From: a virus
Strand: one strand, 5' to 3'
Length of the DNA: 62,574 nt
Virus record (IMG/VR): IMGVR_UViG_3300022752_003914
Location: 1-62,574 of that record
This document shows, in pieces, positions 13,583 to 23,148 of the stretch. The notes under the pieces were generated by a model. It had not been told where the DNA came from. It saw nothing but the letters and a program-made list of their open reading frames with translations, and ran no database searches. The position numbers and the translations under genes are program-made. The number at the start of each line of letters is the position of its first letter. Position 1 is the first letter of the stretch.

Positions 13583-15406
13583 ATGAAAAATTTATATCTT
13601 TTTCAGCCACAACATAATGTAACAATCGACAATGAAGATACTTATTGGTTACCATATAGTTCTGGATGCATATGGTCTTACGCTAATCAGTTTGATGACA
13701 TTAAAGATAATTTTATCCTAAAAGACTTATTTTATGCAAGAGATAATCCAATAGAAGTTTTAAATAAAGTAGAAAATCCTACACTTTGTGGTTTTAGCAC
13801 TTATATTTGGAATGAAAGATATAATTTAAAAATGGCAAAAATGATTAAGGAAAAATTTCCTAATTGTAGAATCATTTTTGGTGGACCGCAAGCTAGTGGA
13901 AAACTATTAAACTATGAATTTATTGACAGCATAGTAATGGCAGAAGGTGAAGAAAACTTTTTAGAAATATTACGTGATACCATATCAGATAAAAAATTAA
14001 AAACATTTTATGACAAGAAAAGATTAGATAATTTAGATATCCCCAGTCCATATACAACAGGGGTGTTTGACAAAATAATAGATGAAAATCCTAAAGCATT
14101 ATGGAGCTTTACATTTGAGACTAATAGAGGATGTCCTTATGCTTGTACGTTTTGTGATTGGGGAGGCGTAACTTATAGTAAAGTAAAAAAATTTGATATT
14201 GAAAAAATTAAAAATGAATTAGAATGGATTGTAAATAAGCCAATTGGATACATAATATGTGCTGATGCAAATTTCGGAATTTTTAAAGAACGTGATAGGC
14301 AAATTGCACTAATTTTAAGGGATGTAGCGGATAGAAGCAAAACAGTTGACAGTATAAACTTGCAGTCAGCAAAAAATTCTACTGAATTAAATTTTGAAAT
14401 AGCAAAAATAATAGGTCCCTATAGTAGGGGACTTACTATTAGTATGCAAAGTATGAATGAATCTACATTAGAAGCAATCAAAAGAACCAACATGGAAATT
14501 AATAACATTAAAACTTTAATGAAATTAAGTGAAAAATATGATGTTATAACCTATACTGAATTAATATTGGGTATGCCACTTGAAACACTGGATTCATGGA
14601 AACAGGGATATAATGATATATTAGAAATGGGTCAACACCAAAATATTGAACAATGGTTTGGACAATTACTAGAAAATAGTGAGTTAAATTCATTAAATTC
14701 AAAACTTAAATATGGAATTAAAAGTGTTACTACAAATTTTAAAAATTATATGCCAATGTATGTAGATAAATGTCCTGAGGATCCTGAGGTAGAAGAAAAA
14801 ATAAATTTGATAAATCAAACTAGTACAATGACAACAGATGATTTTATTGAAGCATACATGTATGGATGGATGATAATACAATTTCATATTACAGGTTATA
14901 CACAGGTATTTGCACGTTATATGAGAGAAAAACACAACGTATCGTATAGACAATTTTATGACAAATTATTTACAAAATTAGAAAATAGCTTTATAAAGGA
15001 CCAATTTAACTTACTCAAAGAAGCAACTGCATTGTATTTGAGTTCAGGCAGTATAATTAAAAAAGATGGAAAACAGATACAAGGTGGAGGACATGCCTTA
15101 CATACTTCAACATATGAATTTTTATATGATAATAAAGAATTAATATTTGATTTGGCTAAAGATGTTGCTAATGAATTTTTTAAAACCCCTGACCATATAT
15201 ATGAATTGCAAAAATATTACATTTATGATCCTAAACTAGACTTTCCTGTAATTATTAATACAGATTTCACATTGACAGAAGTATATGATAAAAATATTGA
15301 TATTAAAGTAGCTCCAAGAGAGTTACATAAAACAAAATCATTAACTTGGAATTATTACAGATTTAGAAGACTAGGATTGTTAAAAAACAAAATTACAGTG
15401 ATTTAA
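13583..15406 (+). CDS. B12-binding radical SAM protein
   Basis: 607 aa. The N-terminal part (about 60-140) is a cobalamin-binding-like Rossmann domain: LCGFSTYIWNERYNLKMAKMI then RIIFGGPQASG and MAEGEENF. The radical SAM cluster is C184-x3-C188-x2-C191 (NRGCPYACTFC), with ICADANFGIF and LQSAKNSTE following as in B12-radical-SAM methyltransferases. Such enzymes methylate unactivated carbons or phosphorus, or rearrange rings. The canonical B12-ligating DxHxxG is not evident, so cobalamin may be bound base-off without His or not at all. Last gene of its unit, abutting the convergent amidinotransferase. Confidence 0.8.
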   Translation: MKNLYLFQPQHNVTIDNEDTYWLPYSSGCIWSYANQFDDIKDNFILKDLFYARDNPIEVLNKVENPTLCGFSTYIWNERYNLKMAKMIKEKFPNCRIIFGGPQASGKLLNYEFIDSIVMAEGEENFLEILRDTISDKKLKTFYDKKRLDNLDIPSPYTTGVFDKIIDENPKALWSFTFETNRGCPYACTFCDWGGVTYSKVKKFDIEKIKNELEWIVNKPIGYIICADANFGIFKERDRQIALILRDVADRSKTVDSINLQSAKNSTELNFEIAKIIGPYSRGLTISMQSMNESTLEAIKRTNMEINNIKTLMKLSEKYDVITYTELILGMPLETLDSWKQGYNDILEMGQHQNIEQWFGQLLENSELNSLNSKLKYGIKSVTTNFKNYMPMYVDKCPEDPEVEEKINLINQTSTMTTDDFIEAYMYGWMIIQFHITGYTQVFARYMREKHNVSYRQFYDKLFTKLENSFIKDQFNLLKEATALYLSSGSIIKKDGKQIQGGGHALHTSTYEFLYDNKELIFDLAKDVANEFFKTPDHIYELQKYYIYDPKLDFPVIINTDFTLTEVYDKNIDIKVAPRELHKTKSLTWNYYRFRRLGLLKNKITVI

Positions 15407-16390
15407 TTAATGTTTTCTCTCTAAATCTAATGTAACACAATGAAATCCACCACCCAAAGTTCTTTGATGCCTACCTGGTAACATTACACAATCAATATTG
15501 TGCTTATTTAACTCTTTCCGTAAATTTGTTTCATTTTCATGTATGACAACCAAATTGGGATTAATACTTAATAAATTAACATTTATCCATACACTAGCAT
15601 GACAGTATTGTGGATAATGATATTCAAACTGTGGGGTAGGACACCAAATTACATCCCATGATTGTAACGGTTTAGGTAATTGTTCTAAACTTTTTACTCT
15701 ACTTGGATTTAATAACATTAACCCTTCACGTAATAATGTAATGGTACTGTCAATATGCATATATGCATATATTCCTTTTATCTTGTAAACCTTTTTGTTA
15801 CTACCTACTAACTCTTGTAGGTAATCAGCACCTGCTTCATTCCCACTGTTGCTCACTAAATAATATAAATTATCATTATCTCTAATTATATTTGCAGCAT
15901 CAAAGCATGGTTCGGTTTCATTAAGTGCGAGTATGTCTTTATTACCGATACAATTTTTATTATATAAACTATCTAACTTCTTTGCATTTTTTTTAACATA
16001 ACGAACATTGTTATAACTAGTAAATATGCTATCCATTGATATATACTCATTTTGTCTAGCACGTAATGGCTGTGGAGTCGCAAGTATTAAATCATCATAA
16101 ACTAATACACTATCTCTAGGACAATAATTATAATAATTGTTTGCAACTGTAGAATTAGGTCTACACACCTCAACATTTTCTTTTTTAAGAGCGTCCACTA
16201 GTTTTTCTAAATCTTCATTTGCTTCATCAATCACTTGTTGAGGATAATATCCTGTTTTAACAATATAGCTATCATCTTTATCAGCATAATTTACTAGACG
16301 TAAACTTATATCATCCTTAGGTATTTGAGCATTGTCTGCTATACCAACAATAACCTTTTTAAGTGGATCCCATTCATTTTTACTTAACAT
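15407..16390 (-). CDS. Arginine:X amidinotransferase (GATM/StrB1 family)
   Basis: 327 aa. It follows the glycine amidinotransferase pattern closely: CPRDSVLVYDDLI at 90-102, EPCFDAANIIR with catalytic Asp164, MHID with catalytic His212, and GGGFHC with catalytic Cys318. These enzymes move the amidino group from L-arginine to an amine through a covalent Cys adduct. Known acceptors are glycine, lysine (AmtA) and amino-cyclitols (StrB1). It overlaps the half-length DegT aminotransferase upstream by 11 bp, which strongly hints that the amine acceptor is made by that enzyme. That step is inference. Confidence 0.88.
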   Translation of the reverse strand: MLSKNEWDPLKKVIVGIADNAQIPKDDISLRLVNYADKDDSYIVKTGYYPQQVIDEANEDLEKLVDALKKENVEVCRPNSTVANNYYNYCPRDSVLVYDDLILATPQPLRARQNEYISMDSIFTSYNNVRYVKKNAKKLDSLYNKNCIGNKDILALNETEPCFDAANIIRDNDNLYYLVSNSGNEAGADYLQELVGSNKKVYKIKGIYAYMHIDSTITLLREGLMLLNPSRVKSLEQLPKPLQSWDVIWCPTPQFEYHYPQYCHASVWINVNLLSINPNLVVIHENETNLRKELNKHNIDCVMLPGRHQRTLGGGFHCVTLDLERKH

Positions 16391-16976
16391 GTGAAAATAC
16401 CTTTAATTTTGATAAATCAGGATAGTCATTATACGACCAAAATTTTGGTACTATGTCTGTTATTTGGTAAAATTTATCAATACCAAGTAAGGCTGTTTCA
16501 GGTGTCATGTAATAATGGTATCCAATTGTTGTAACATTTTGTTCTGCCCAAGGCTTATCACGACTTCTTCCGTCATATGACATTTTAATTAATTCTAAAT
16601 AATCTTGTTCATTGCTTAAGAGTATGCAACCTCCTCGACCCAAACTTAAATGCTTCTTATGTTGAAAACTTAAGCACATAAATGTGTCTTTAATATATCC
16701 ATTTTTTTTCCAATATACTGCTGCATCAATAATATTGGTATTAGAAAAATAATAAAAATTTTGCCAATAATCATCTCTCCATTCATAATATATGTTTAAT
16801 TTATCTAAAGTCATAGGTATCGATAAATATGTATGCTTAGGAACAGAGGTTTGTTTTATTTTTTGCAACCGTAAACATAATTCAATAGCGTGAGTACAAC
16901 AATCTGTGGCTACTGCGTAAGGTGCATTATAAAAATCAGCAATAATTTTTTCAAAATTTGTTATATATTCAAACAT
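16380..16976 (-). CDS. Half-length DegT-type aminotransferase (paralog)
   Basis: 198 aa, about half the family length and collinear with the protein at 7239-7871. It keeps YAVATDCCTHAIELCL, the PLP aspartate in IIDAAVYW (D84) and the lysine region SFQHKKHLSLGRGG (K107 or K108). The tail YNDYPDLSKLKVFSHVK parallels the paralog's YPDLSKFEVYKK. It opens the minus-strand unit with the amidinotransferase. A TTAAATA box lies 4 nt before the ATG. Expected role: PLP-dependent transamination of a keto-sugar or keto-cyclitol. Confidence 0.72.
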   Translation of the reverse strand: MFEYITNFEKIIADFYNAPYAVATDCCTHAIELCLRLQKIKQTSVPKHTYLSIPMTLDKLNIYYEWRDDYWQNFYYFSNTNIIDAAVYWKKNGYIKDTFMCLSFQHKKHLSLGRGGCILLSNEQDYLELIKMSYDGRSRDKPWAEQNVTTIGYHYYMTPETALLGIDKFYQITDIVPKFWSYNDYPDLSKLKVFSHVK

Positions 16977-16999
16977 CTACTATTTAATAAAACAGCATA

Positions 17000-17908
17000 A
17001 TGAAAATATTAATTACAGGCTCAAGTGGTTTTATAGGTAAAAATCTTATTCCATATTTAAATAAATATGGACAAACTGTAAGTTTAAAAAATGACCTTAG
17101 AGATTATGAAAAAGTAAAATTAGAAGTTTTATCTTTACAACCAGACATTGTAGTACATTTGGCTGCTCGTACAGAGGTACAAGAAAGTTTTGTAGAACAA
17201 GTTACCTTTAGTGAAATAAATTATGTAGGAACAGTAAATTTAATTGAAAGCTGTAGACTTTGTAAAAAGTTACCCTTTTTTTTGTTTGCTAGTACAATGG
17301 AAGTATATGGATGGCAACCTATAAGTGATCAAATAAAAAATAATTTAGATTTTGTACCTATTACGTTTGATGAAACTACAGTTCCTAATCCAAACGCACC
17401 ATATGCAGTTGCCAAATATGGTTGTGAAAAATATTTAGAGTATGCTAATCGGTCATATGGTTTGCCTTATGTTGCTTTACGTCAAACTAATAGTTACGGT
17501 AGAAATGATAACGATTACTTTGTCACTGAACAAATAATTACGCAAATGCTTACTAAAAAAATAGTTAATCTAGGATATCCTGAACCTTATAGAAATTTTA
17601 TCTATATTGATGATTTAATTACTTTATACTTAACCATAATTGAAAAATATGCTATATTTAATAATGAAATATTTACAATTGGGCCAAATGATCCAAGAAA
17701 AATAAGTGACTGTGTAGACTTAATTGCAAATAAACTTAATTTTAGTGGTACTGTAAAATACTATACTAAACCTCCTAGGCCAGGCGAAATATATTGGTTA
17801 AATAGTAATCATAATAAACTTACCACAATGACAGGTTGGACACCAAAAATTAGTTATAGTGAAGGAATAGATAGGACAATTACATTATGGCGTACCCAAA
17901 AAATATAA
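17000..17908 (+). CDS. NAD-dependent sugar epimerase/dehydratase (extended SDR)
   Basis: 302 aa, a normal length. The NAD(P) site TGSSGFIG is at 6-13, HLAA at about 53-56, the catalytic Ser in FASTMEVYG (S98) and the YxxxK pair in APYAVAKYG (Y135, K139). RQTNSYG and a YRNFIYIDD segment complete the UDP-glucose epimerase/dehydratase pattern. It converts a nucleotide sugar, perhaps providing the keto-sugar for the aminotransferase that starts 23 bp away on the other strand. First gene of the plus-strand unit to 20607. Confidence 0.88.
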   Translation: MKILITGSSGFIGKNLIPYLNKYGQTVSLKNDLRDYEKVKLEVLSLQPDIVVHLAARTEVQESFVEQVTFSEINYVGTVNLIESCRLCKKLPFFLFASTMEVYGWQPISDQIKNNLDFVPITFDETTVPNPNAPYAVAKYGCEKYLEYANRSYGLPYVALRQTNSYGRNDNDYFVTEQIITQMLTKKIVNLGYPEPYRNFIYIDDLITLYLTIIEKYAIFNNEIFTIGPNDPRKISDCVDLIANKLNFSGTVKYYTKPPRPGEIYWLNSNHNKLTTMTGWTPKISYSEGIDRTITLWRTQKI

Positions 17909-18930
17909 CAAGCTTACATATAGAATTAACAGATAAATGCCAAGCAAGTTGCCCAATGTGTGCTAGGAATATACAGGGAGGTCCGCCAAGACCTTTTGTC
18001 GGAAATCATGAAATATATTTGGATGATTTTATAAATTGGTTTCCAATAGATTGGTTAAAAAATTTAAATAATTTTTATGCCTGTGGTAATTACGGTGATC
18101 CAATTATAGCTAAGGATTGTTTAGAAATTTTTGAATATGTTCGTAGTGTAAATCCAACCACAAAACTTTCTATACATACCAACGGCAGTGCTAGATCAGT
18201 CGATTGGTGGCAAAAATTAGCTAATATATTAGGAGCCAATCAGGAGGTTGTATTTGGTATAGATGGATTTAGTGAGAGTCATAATTTATATAGGCGTGGA
18301 ACGAATTGGTACAAAATCATTCAAAATGCTATAAGTTTTATTTCAGCAGGCGGTATCGCCACTATTGATTGTTTAGTCTTTAAACACAATCAACATGAAT
18401 TAGATGAATTTAAAAGAACTATGTTAGATTATGGTTTTAAAAAAGTAAACTTTAAATCAACTAAAAGATTTTATGATATGGAAAAATTTCCTGTTTTAGA
18501 TAAGAATTTACAACATGAATATTACCTAGAACCTGCAAATATAACTCCATATAAAAAAATTAGCATTATTAAACTAAATGAAATTAATAATAATATTGAA
18601 ATTTGGCATAATATAGTAAAAAACTCTAATATAAATCCTAAATGTGTAAATGAAAGTTCTATTTACGTTGATGCAAGAGGAATAGTTACTCCATGCTGTT
18701 GGATAGGCAGTGACATTGTAGAGGAACCTATTACAGAAACTTTTACTATACAAAAACTACGTAATAACTTAGTTGCCGATACAAAAAAACATTTTAATAA
18801 TGTTTATAACCTTAACAATTCAAATATTTTAAAGTTAATATATATGGGAATTTTTAATGACTTAAATACAAAATGGGAAGAACCTAACAAAGCAAGTATT
18901 TGTGTAAAAAATTGCGGGGAACTAAAATGA
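17887..18930 (+). CDS. Radical SAM/SPASM-type protein
   Basis: 347 aa. Cluster motif C18-x3-C22-x2-C25 (DKCQASCPMC) close to the N-terminus, then ACGNYGDP in place of the usual GGEP block. IYVDARGIVTPCCWIG and a C-terminal CVKNCG form a SPASM-like auxiliary cluster. It is closely similar in layout to the protein at 23149-24219, so the two are paralogs. It overlaps the SDR gene by 22 bp and the next gene by 4 bp. Reaction unknown. Confidence 0.83.
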   Translation: MAYPKNITSLHIELTDKCQASCPMCARNIQGGPPRPFVGNHEIYLDDFINWFPIDWLKNLNNFYACGNYGDPIIAKDCLEIFEYVRSVNPTTKLSIHTNGSARSVDWWQKLANILGANQEVVFGIDGFSESHNLYRRGTNWYKIIQNAISFISAGGIATIDCLVFKHNQHELDEFKRTMLDYGFKKVNFKSTKRFYDMEKFPVLDKNLQHEYYLEPANITPYKKISIIKLNEINNNIEIWHNIVKNSNINPKCVNESSIYVDARGIVTPCCWIGSDIVEEPITETFTIQKLRNNLVADTKKHFNNVYNLNNSNILKLIYMGIFNDLNTKWEEPNKASICVKNCGELK

Positions 18931-19430
18931 TAATGCAGGGATCAATACAGTGCAATTGGCAAAAATCAGACTATTTAAATTTAAATTTTCACAATTACCC
19001 ATATCACCAAAACAAATCAATAAATTTAAACTACAACGAAGATTATAACATATATAAATTAGAAATAGGATATTTTAGGGCCGAAGATAATTTTATAGAA
19101 AAAACATTTAGTTTAGAACAAGAATTTTTATGGCTACATGATAAGTCATATGCTATTCATAAAATAAGACCTGGCTTGGTGTTACCCTTTCATAGTGACT
19201 TATATTCTAAATATTCTTTATATTATAATGTAAATGATATTCGTAAAATAACTAGAGTAATTATTTTTTTAGAAGATTGGAGTCCAGGACATATTTTTCA
19301 ATTTAAAAATTTTAGTTTACCAAATTGGAAAGCAGGAGATTTTGTATCGTGGACAGGAGATACTCCACATCTAGCTGCCAACTTAGGAGAATTAGATAGA
19401 TATACTTTACAACTAACAGGGCATACATAA
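18927..19430 (+). CDS. 2OG-Fe(II) oxygenase-like (Asp/Asn hydroxylase type)
   Basis: 167 aa from the ATG at 18927, which overlaps the radical SAM stop in an ATGA. A start nine codons earlier is in frame but inside that gene. HSD in LPFHSDLYSKY gives the first two iron ligands, PHLAANLG the distal His, and DRYTLQLTG the 2OG-binding Arg, the order of aspartyl/asparaginyl hydroxylase-like folds. Between them lies IIFLEDWSPGH. Its substrate could be the product of the neighbouring radical SAM enzyme, but there is no direct evidence. Confidence 0.8.
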   Translation: MIMQGSIQCNWQKSDYLNLNFHNYPYHQNKSINLNYNEDYNIYKLEIGYFRAEDNFIEKTFSLEQEFLWLHDKSYAIHKIRPGLVLPFHSDLYSKYSLYYNVNDIRKITRVIIFLEDWSPGHIFQFKNFSLPNWKAGDFVSWTGDTPHLAANLGELDRYTLQLTGHT

Positions 19431-20027
19431 TTGAAAATTTCTACTGACAGGTTACACTATTGGTTTCAAGCAATACGTAAAAGTCCTGATCCACAACGTA
19501 CATTAGACGCATTTTGGCAAGGACAAATTCGTAGTAAAGAATGGTTAATAGACAATATTAGTCCTTATATAGTTAATAATTGCTGTATAACAATATATGG
19601 TGGCTGGGTAGGGGTATTAGCAAGTATGATGTTTGAAAGTTTTAAAAATATTAAGCATATAATAAATGTTGATATTGATCCTTTAGTTGAACCAATAGCA
19701 AAAATTATGAATCAAGAAGAGTATAATCAGGGAAAATTTAATGCTGTTACTAAAAATATGGTGGATTATACAGATTTGTCTGATATAGTTATAAACACTA
19801 GTTGTGAACATATTAACCAAAAAGATTATGAATTATGGTTATCCAACATAAGTAAAAATAGTATAATCGTTCTGCAAAGCAATAATTATATTATTGATGA
19901 ACATATAAGAATAGCTAAAAACTTAGATGAATTTGTAAAACAATCCAATTTGAATATTATAAATTTAGATGTGCTTGAACTACCATTGTATAATAGGTTC
20001 ATGCTAATAGGGAAAAAAGTTGTATAA
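19431..20027 (+). CDS. Class I methyltransferase-like protein
   Basis: 198 aa, beginning with TTG directly after the TAA of the previous gene; there is no ATG near the required N-terminus and AGGG stands nine bases before. CITIYGGWVGVLASMM is a motif I variant, INVDIDP the acidic loop, and VINTSCEHI the motif IV-like segment. The fold is therefore a SAM-dependent methyltransferase, though small and lacking a diagnostic target-recognition part. It overlaps the next gene by 8 bp. Substrate unknown. Confidence 0.65.
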   Translation: MKISTDRLHYWFQAIRKSPDPQRTLDAFWQGQIRSKEWLIDNISPYIVNNCCITIYGGWVGVLASMMFESFKNIKHIINVDIDPLVEPIAKIMNQEEYNQGKFNAVTKNMVDYTDLSDIVINTSCEHINQKDYELWLSNISKNSIIVLQSNNYIIDEHIRIAKNLDEFVKQSNLNIINLDVLELPLYNRFMLIGKKVV

Positions 20028-20607
20028 AATTGTACCATATAACGATTCATTAGATTTAAGTTTTTTTTATGAAGAATCATCTAAGCGTGGTTATACAAAT
20101 AATAATAGTAAAAAAAGTTTAATAGATAGTATCTATAGTGAAAAAGAACACGTTATATTTATTTTATATTATAACAACACCCCGATAGGTAGCATAGGCG
20201 CACATAGTTTTCCTGAATTAGGATCAAATTCTTACAGAATAGCAGCAAGAACTTGTGTTTTTTCAAATCTTGCACCTACACCAAAATGGTATACTAACCA
20301 AAGAACATTAGGTACATTAAATGGTCTTAATAGTCATCAACATGTGACAAGTCAATTTTTAATACCTGCTTGTTTACAATGGACCCCATTATGTAGTAAA
20401 CTATATATAACTACTAACAACGATAACACAGCAAAACAAAAGTCAGTTCACACATTATTCGCACCATTAATGGAAAAAAAAGGTATACTTAAATACGAAA
20501 AAGACATGTTGTATAGAGGCAGCTTACAAACAATATGGATGTTTGATCGTGAAGCTTTTACAAATGACTTAAAAAATTACCCTCGTTGGGAATTATCCAT
20601 GGGTTAA
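20020..20607 (+). CDS. Putative acyltransferase-like protein
   Basis: 195 aa from a TTG start with AGGG seven bases upstream, overlapping the methyltransferase-like gene. The middle segment VIFILYYNNTPIGSIGAHSF followed by ARTCVF resembles the beta-4/beta-5 region of GNAT N-acetyltransferases, and the C-terminus has a helical block with TKLF-like spacing. No clean acetyl-CoA P-loop (Q/RxxGxG/A) is visible, so the assignment is weak. It could be another fold. Its last 50 bp overlap the convergent gene at 20558. Confidence 0.4.
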   Translation: MYKIVPYNDSLDLSFFYEESSKRGYTNNNSKKSLIDSIYSEKEHVIFILYYNNTPIGSIGAHSFPELGSNSYRIAARTCVFSNLAPTPKWYTNQRTLGTLNGLNSHQHVTSQFLIPACLQWTPLCSKLYITTNNDNTAKQKSVHTLFAPLMEKKGILKYEKDMLYRGSLQTIWMFDREAFTNDLKNYPRWELSMG

Positions 20608-21157
20608 CTAATTGTAACATTTCATTAAAACCAATTCTTTTAGGATTATTTTTACATTGAAAAGTTACACTTATACAATATCTTGGGTATTTACTATTAT
20701 TTTGTACGCCATGTGGAATAGCAACATTTACTAGAGTCCCTTTTTTAATTACATGTTTATAAGCTAAAATATAATCAGTTTCATTATCACAGGATAAATA
20801 GGTACTACCTATATTATTGTTTTTTACTTTTAAACTAGCATTGTTTTTTATTCTATACCAATTCATTGTTGTGTTTCCACAATCATACACATAATTAATT
20901 TTACAACTATCTATTGGATCAATGTCATCTACATGTATAAAAATATTGCCATATGGATTAGTGTAAAAAATTTCTAAATGTTTAATAAACAATCCTAAAT
21001 CGGTTACCCAATCTAAAAATTGATCTTTACATTCGTTTACATTTACCTGAACATGATTTGGTTTATTAACTTTAGTAAAGTTTAATGTACTAAAAAAATT
21101 TTCATTTTTAAGTATATAATCTATTTCTAAATTTAAGTCAATTGCAAAATTATTCAT
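20558..21157 (-). CDS. 2OG-Fe(II) oxygenase-like protein
   Basis: 199 aa. HVD in IFIHVDDIDP and the distal His in IPHGVQNN, followed by RYCISVTFQ, supply the HxD...H...R set. A conserved-looking INYVYDCGNTTMNWY block sits between. It belongs to the phage Asp/Asn-hydroxylase-like group and is the last of four 2OG-type genes read leftwards from about 23.1 kb, overlapping the previous one by 8 bp. Substrate unknown. Confidence 0.72.
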   Translation of the reverse strand: MNNFAIDLNLEIDYILKNENFFSTLNFTKVNKPNHVQVNVNECKDQFLDWVTDLGLFIKHLEIFYTNPYGNIFIHVDDIDPIDSCKINYVYDCGNTTMNWYRIKNNASLKVKNNNIGSTYLSCDNETDYILAYKHVIKKGTLVNVAIPHGVQNNSKYPRYCISVTFQCKNNPKRIGFNEMLQLVNPWIIPNEGNFLSHL

Positions 21158-21734
21158 ATAAATCCGATCTCAACCAACTACAAATTAATACCCCACGTGG
21201 CATTGTTAAACTATAATTGTTTACACCATGCGGAGAAGTTTCATCAAAAATATTTAAATCTTTAACTTTTAAAGTACGTGTTTCTTCGGATACTGTAATA
21301 GTTGATACATTATCGGTTGGTATTTCAATTGCCAAATGATATTTTACCATTGAAGTAGTTCTTAAATCAGCCAAAATATTTTTTGTATCTATAGCTCTAT
21401 TGTCATCATGATCCTTATGTGTATCAATTTTTGAATTGGGGGCTAAAATACTAAATGTTGCAATTGTAGGTAAAATAGTAAATCGTGTTATACAATCTAA
21501 TATTTTACTTTTACGAATTAATTGTGAACTATTCGGAAAAATATTACCCATAAAAAATATAGGACAGACTTGCCAATAATATCCTGTATTTTTTGGATTA
21601 TTAATGCAATCATCTATGCTTATGTAATCTTGAAATAAATTATTTTGTTTAAAAGTAAAATAATCATTTTTAATATCATCAAAGTGTTGAAATAAAATAG
21701 TATGATTTAGTTTTTCTGATGGTTCAAGAAACAT
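21150..21734 (-). CDS. 2OG-Fe(II) oxygenase, Asp/Asn beta-hydroxylase-like
   Basis: 194 aa from the ATG at 21734; an upstream in-frame start lies within the preceding gene and I reject it. THKDHDDNRA carries HxD, YHLAIEIP the beta strand after it, and SPHGVNNYS with PRGVLICSW the distal His and Arg. This is close to the PF05118-type aspartyl/asparaginyl beta-hydroxylase pattern. It overlaps its upstream neighbour by 11 bp and the downstream one by 8 bp. Confidence 0.8.
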   Translation of the reverse strand: MFLEPSEKLNHTILFQHFDDIKNDYFTFKQNNLFQDYISIDDCINNPKNTGYYWQVCPIFFMGNIFPNSSQLIRKSKILDCITRFTILPTIATFSILAPNSKIDTHKDHDDNRAIDTKNILADLRTTSMVKYHLAIEIPTDNVSTITVSEETRTLKVKDLNIFDETSPHGVNNYSLTMPRGVLICSWLRSDLYE

Positions 21735-22317
21735 TTTTAAATCTTTCGTACAAATCGTTAAAAGAATAAAGTCCTGCAAATTGCAAACTAACAGAAACTC
21801 TGGTATTTGGAGCATAAATCATATGAGGTATTGAGGTATTAATTATAGCAGGTCCTTGGTCATCCCATTCATCATCCTTTGTTGTCATATCAATATTAGG
21901 TACTGGTATATAACTTGTAGGTGTATTAAAATTATATTTTTTATCAAATTCATTACCCATATATAATTGTTCTTTAAAAGGTACGTCATACCACTGGACT
22001 GAACTATATTCCGTACTATAAGTCCAGTTAAATGCTCCATGCGGCGATATTACACCCGTAACATCACAGTCTACATGAGCAACATTTGGATTAGTTATTC
22101 GCCAATGCCATAATAATATTTTGCCTATTTTCATTTGTGCAATATTTTCTACATAGGCACAAAAATCATAATTTAGTATATCTTTTGATAATACGTCTTT
22201 ACGTACATAATTATCTTCAGTAATAGACAAATTTATATTTAAGGTTTCTATAACTTCAAGATTAATGTATTCTTCTATAGTAAATGGTATATAAACTTTA
22301 TGATAATAAGGTGCCAT
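21724..22317 (-). CDS. 2OG-Fe(II) oxygenase-like protein
   Basis: 197 aa from the ATG at 22317, which shares a base with the TAA of the preceding gene (TAATG). AHVDCDVTG provides HxD and IPHMIYAPNTRVSVSLQF the distal His and Arg. NWTYSTEYSSVQWY lies between. It is one of four successive oxygenase-like genes here, each overlapping the next, so they must be expressed together. Confidence 0.75.
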   Translation of the reverse strand: MAPYYHKVYIPFTIEEYINLEVIETLNINLSITEDNYVRKDVLSKDILNYDFCAYVENIAQMKIGKILLWHWRITNPNVAHVDCDVTGVISPHGAFNWTYSTEYSSVQWYDVPFKEQLYMGNEFDKKYNFNTPTSYIPVPNIDMTTKDDEWDDQGPAIINTSIPHMIYAPNTRVSVSLQFAGLYSFNDLYERFKNVS

Positions 22318-23090
22318 TATAGTACTGTCTCGCATTGTGTTAAATCACAGTCTAAAATATTATGTGTCCAAACAGCACCATAAATATGAACCCTATCAGT
22401 ATTTCCTTTATTATGTGTGGAATGTAGGTAACTTGTATTTACCAAATAACACCACCCGTCTGCTGGTAAATGTATATCATTTCCATTTATAATAAATCTA
22501 GCATCAGTATTTGTTATAATTGGCATATGAAATCTTAATTTATCTGGAGTATCTTGATGTTGTGGGAGTTTGGTATTAGGAGTATGTATAGCTACTTGAA
22601 TATCATGTGGACCGCATGACATTTCTTCAATAACTTGTTTAGCATACCCATAAAAACATTCTCTTGCACCTAAAGATTCTGGTTCTTTTACTAATTTACT
22701 TTCACTAGTATTTCTTGGCATAGCAGCATTATATTCATCTTTTACTAAAGTTCGTAACCAAGGGACCGGTCCAACTTTATTATCACCCCAAGTTAACATT
22801 ATCCAAGAGGTATCATTTTCTAAATGTGCATCATTACCTAATTGACTGAGTGGATCATATTTCCACATGTATTTGTGCTCACCGTATTTCCATTTCCAAT
22901 CATCGTAATTTAACAACAAATCATTATACCATTCTTTTAAAAGAGTTTGATCATAACGGAACCATTTTTTGATCAACCAACCTAATTCTAACACATCATA
23001 ATTAAAAATTACATCAACCTTTTTGGTTAGATCATTTTTAGGATATGGTCTTAATTTATTTTTAACATTAGGAAAAATATTGGTTTCCAA
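22317..23090 (-). CDS. 2OG-Fe(II) oxygenase, Asp/Asn hydroxylase-like
   Basis: About 257 aa if it begins at the TTG at 23090; the frame is open to an ATG at 23174, but that would run into the divergent gene at 23149 and add a hydrophobic stretch. Catalytic residues: PQHQDTPDKLRFHMPI (HxD), the strand DARFIING, SYLHSTHNKG (distal His) and DRVHIYG (Arg). An N-terminal domain rich in Trp (WKWKYGEHKYMW) is unlike the shorter oxygenases beside it. First gene of its unit. Confidence 0.75.
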   Translation of the reverse strand: METNIFPNVKNKLRPYPKNDLTKKVDVIFNYDVLELGWLIKKWFRYDQTLLKEWYNDLLLNYDDWKWKYGEHKYMWKYDPLSQLGNDAHLENDTSWIMLTWGDNKVGPVPWLRTLVKDEYNAAMPRNTSESKLVKEPESLGARECFYGYAKQVIEEMSCGPHDIQVAIHTPNTKLPQHQDTPDKLRFHMPIITNTDARFIINGNDIHLPADGWCYLVNTSYLHSTHNKGNTDRVHIYGAVWTHNILDCDLTQCETVL

Positions 23091-23135
23091 AACTGTTTTA
23101 TCTCCGCAAACATATTTATTGTAAAAAAAATATAA

Positions 23136-23143
23136 TGTAAATA
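23136..23143 (+). promoter_or_regulatory. Late-box variant TGTAAATA
   Basis: One mismatch from TATAAATA, placed 5 nt before the ATG at 23149, the same spacing as the perfect boxes at 11072 and 31307. No ribosome site is visible in front of this ATG. Confidence 0.45.
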
Positions 23144-23148
23144 TCAAT

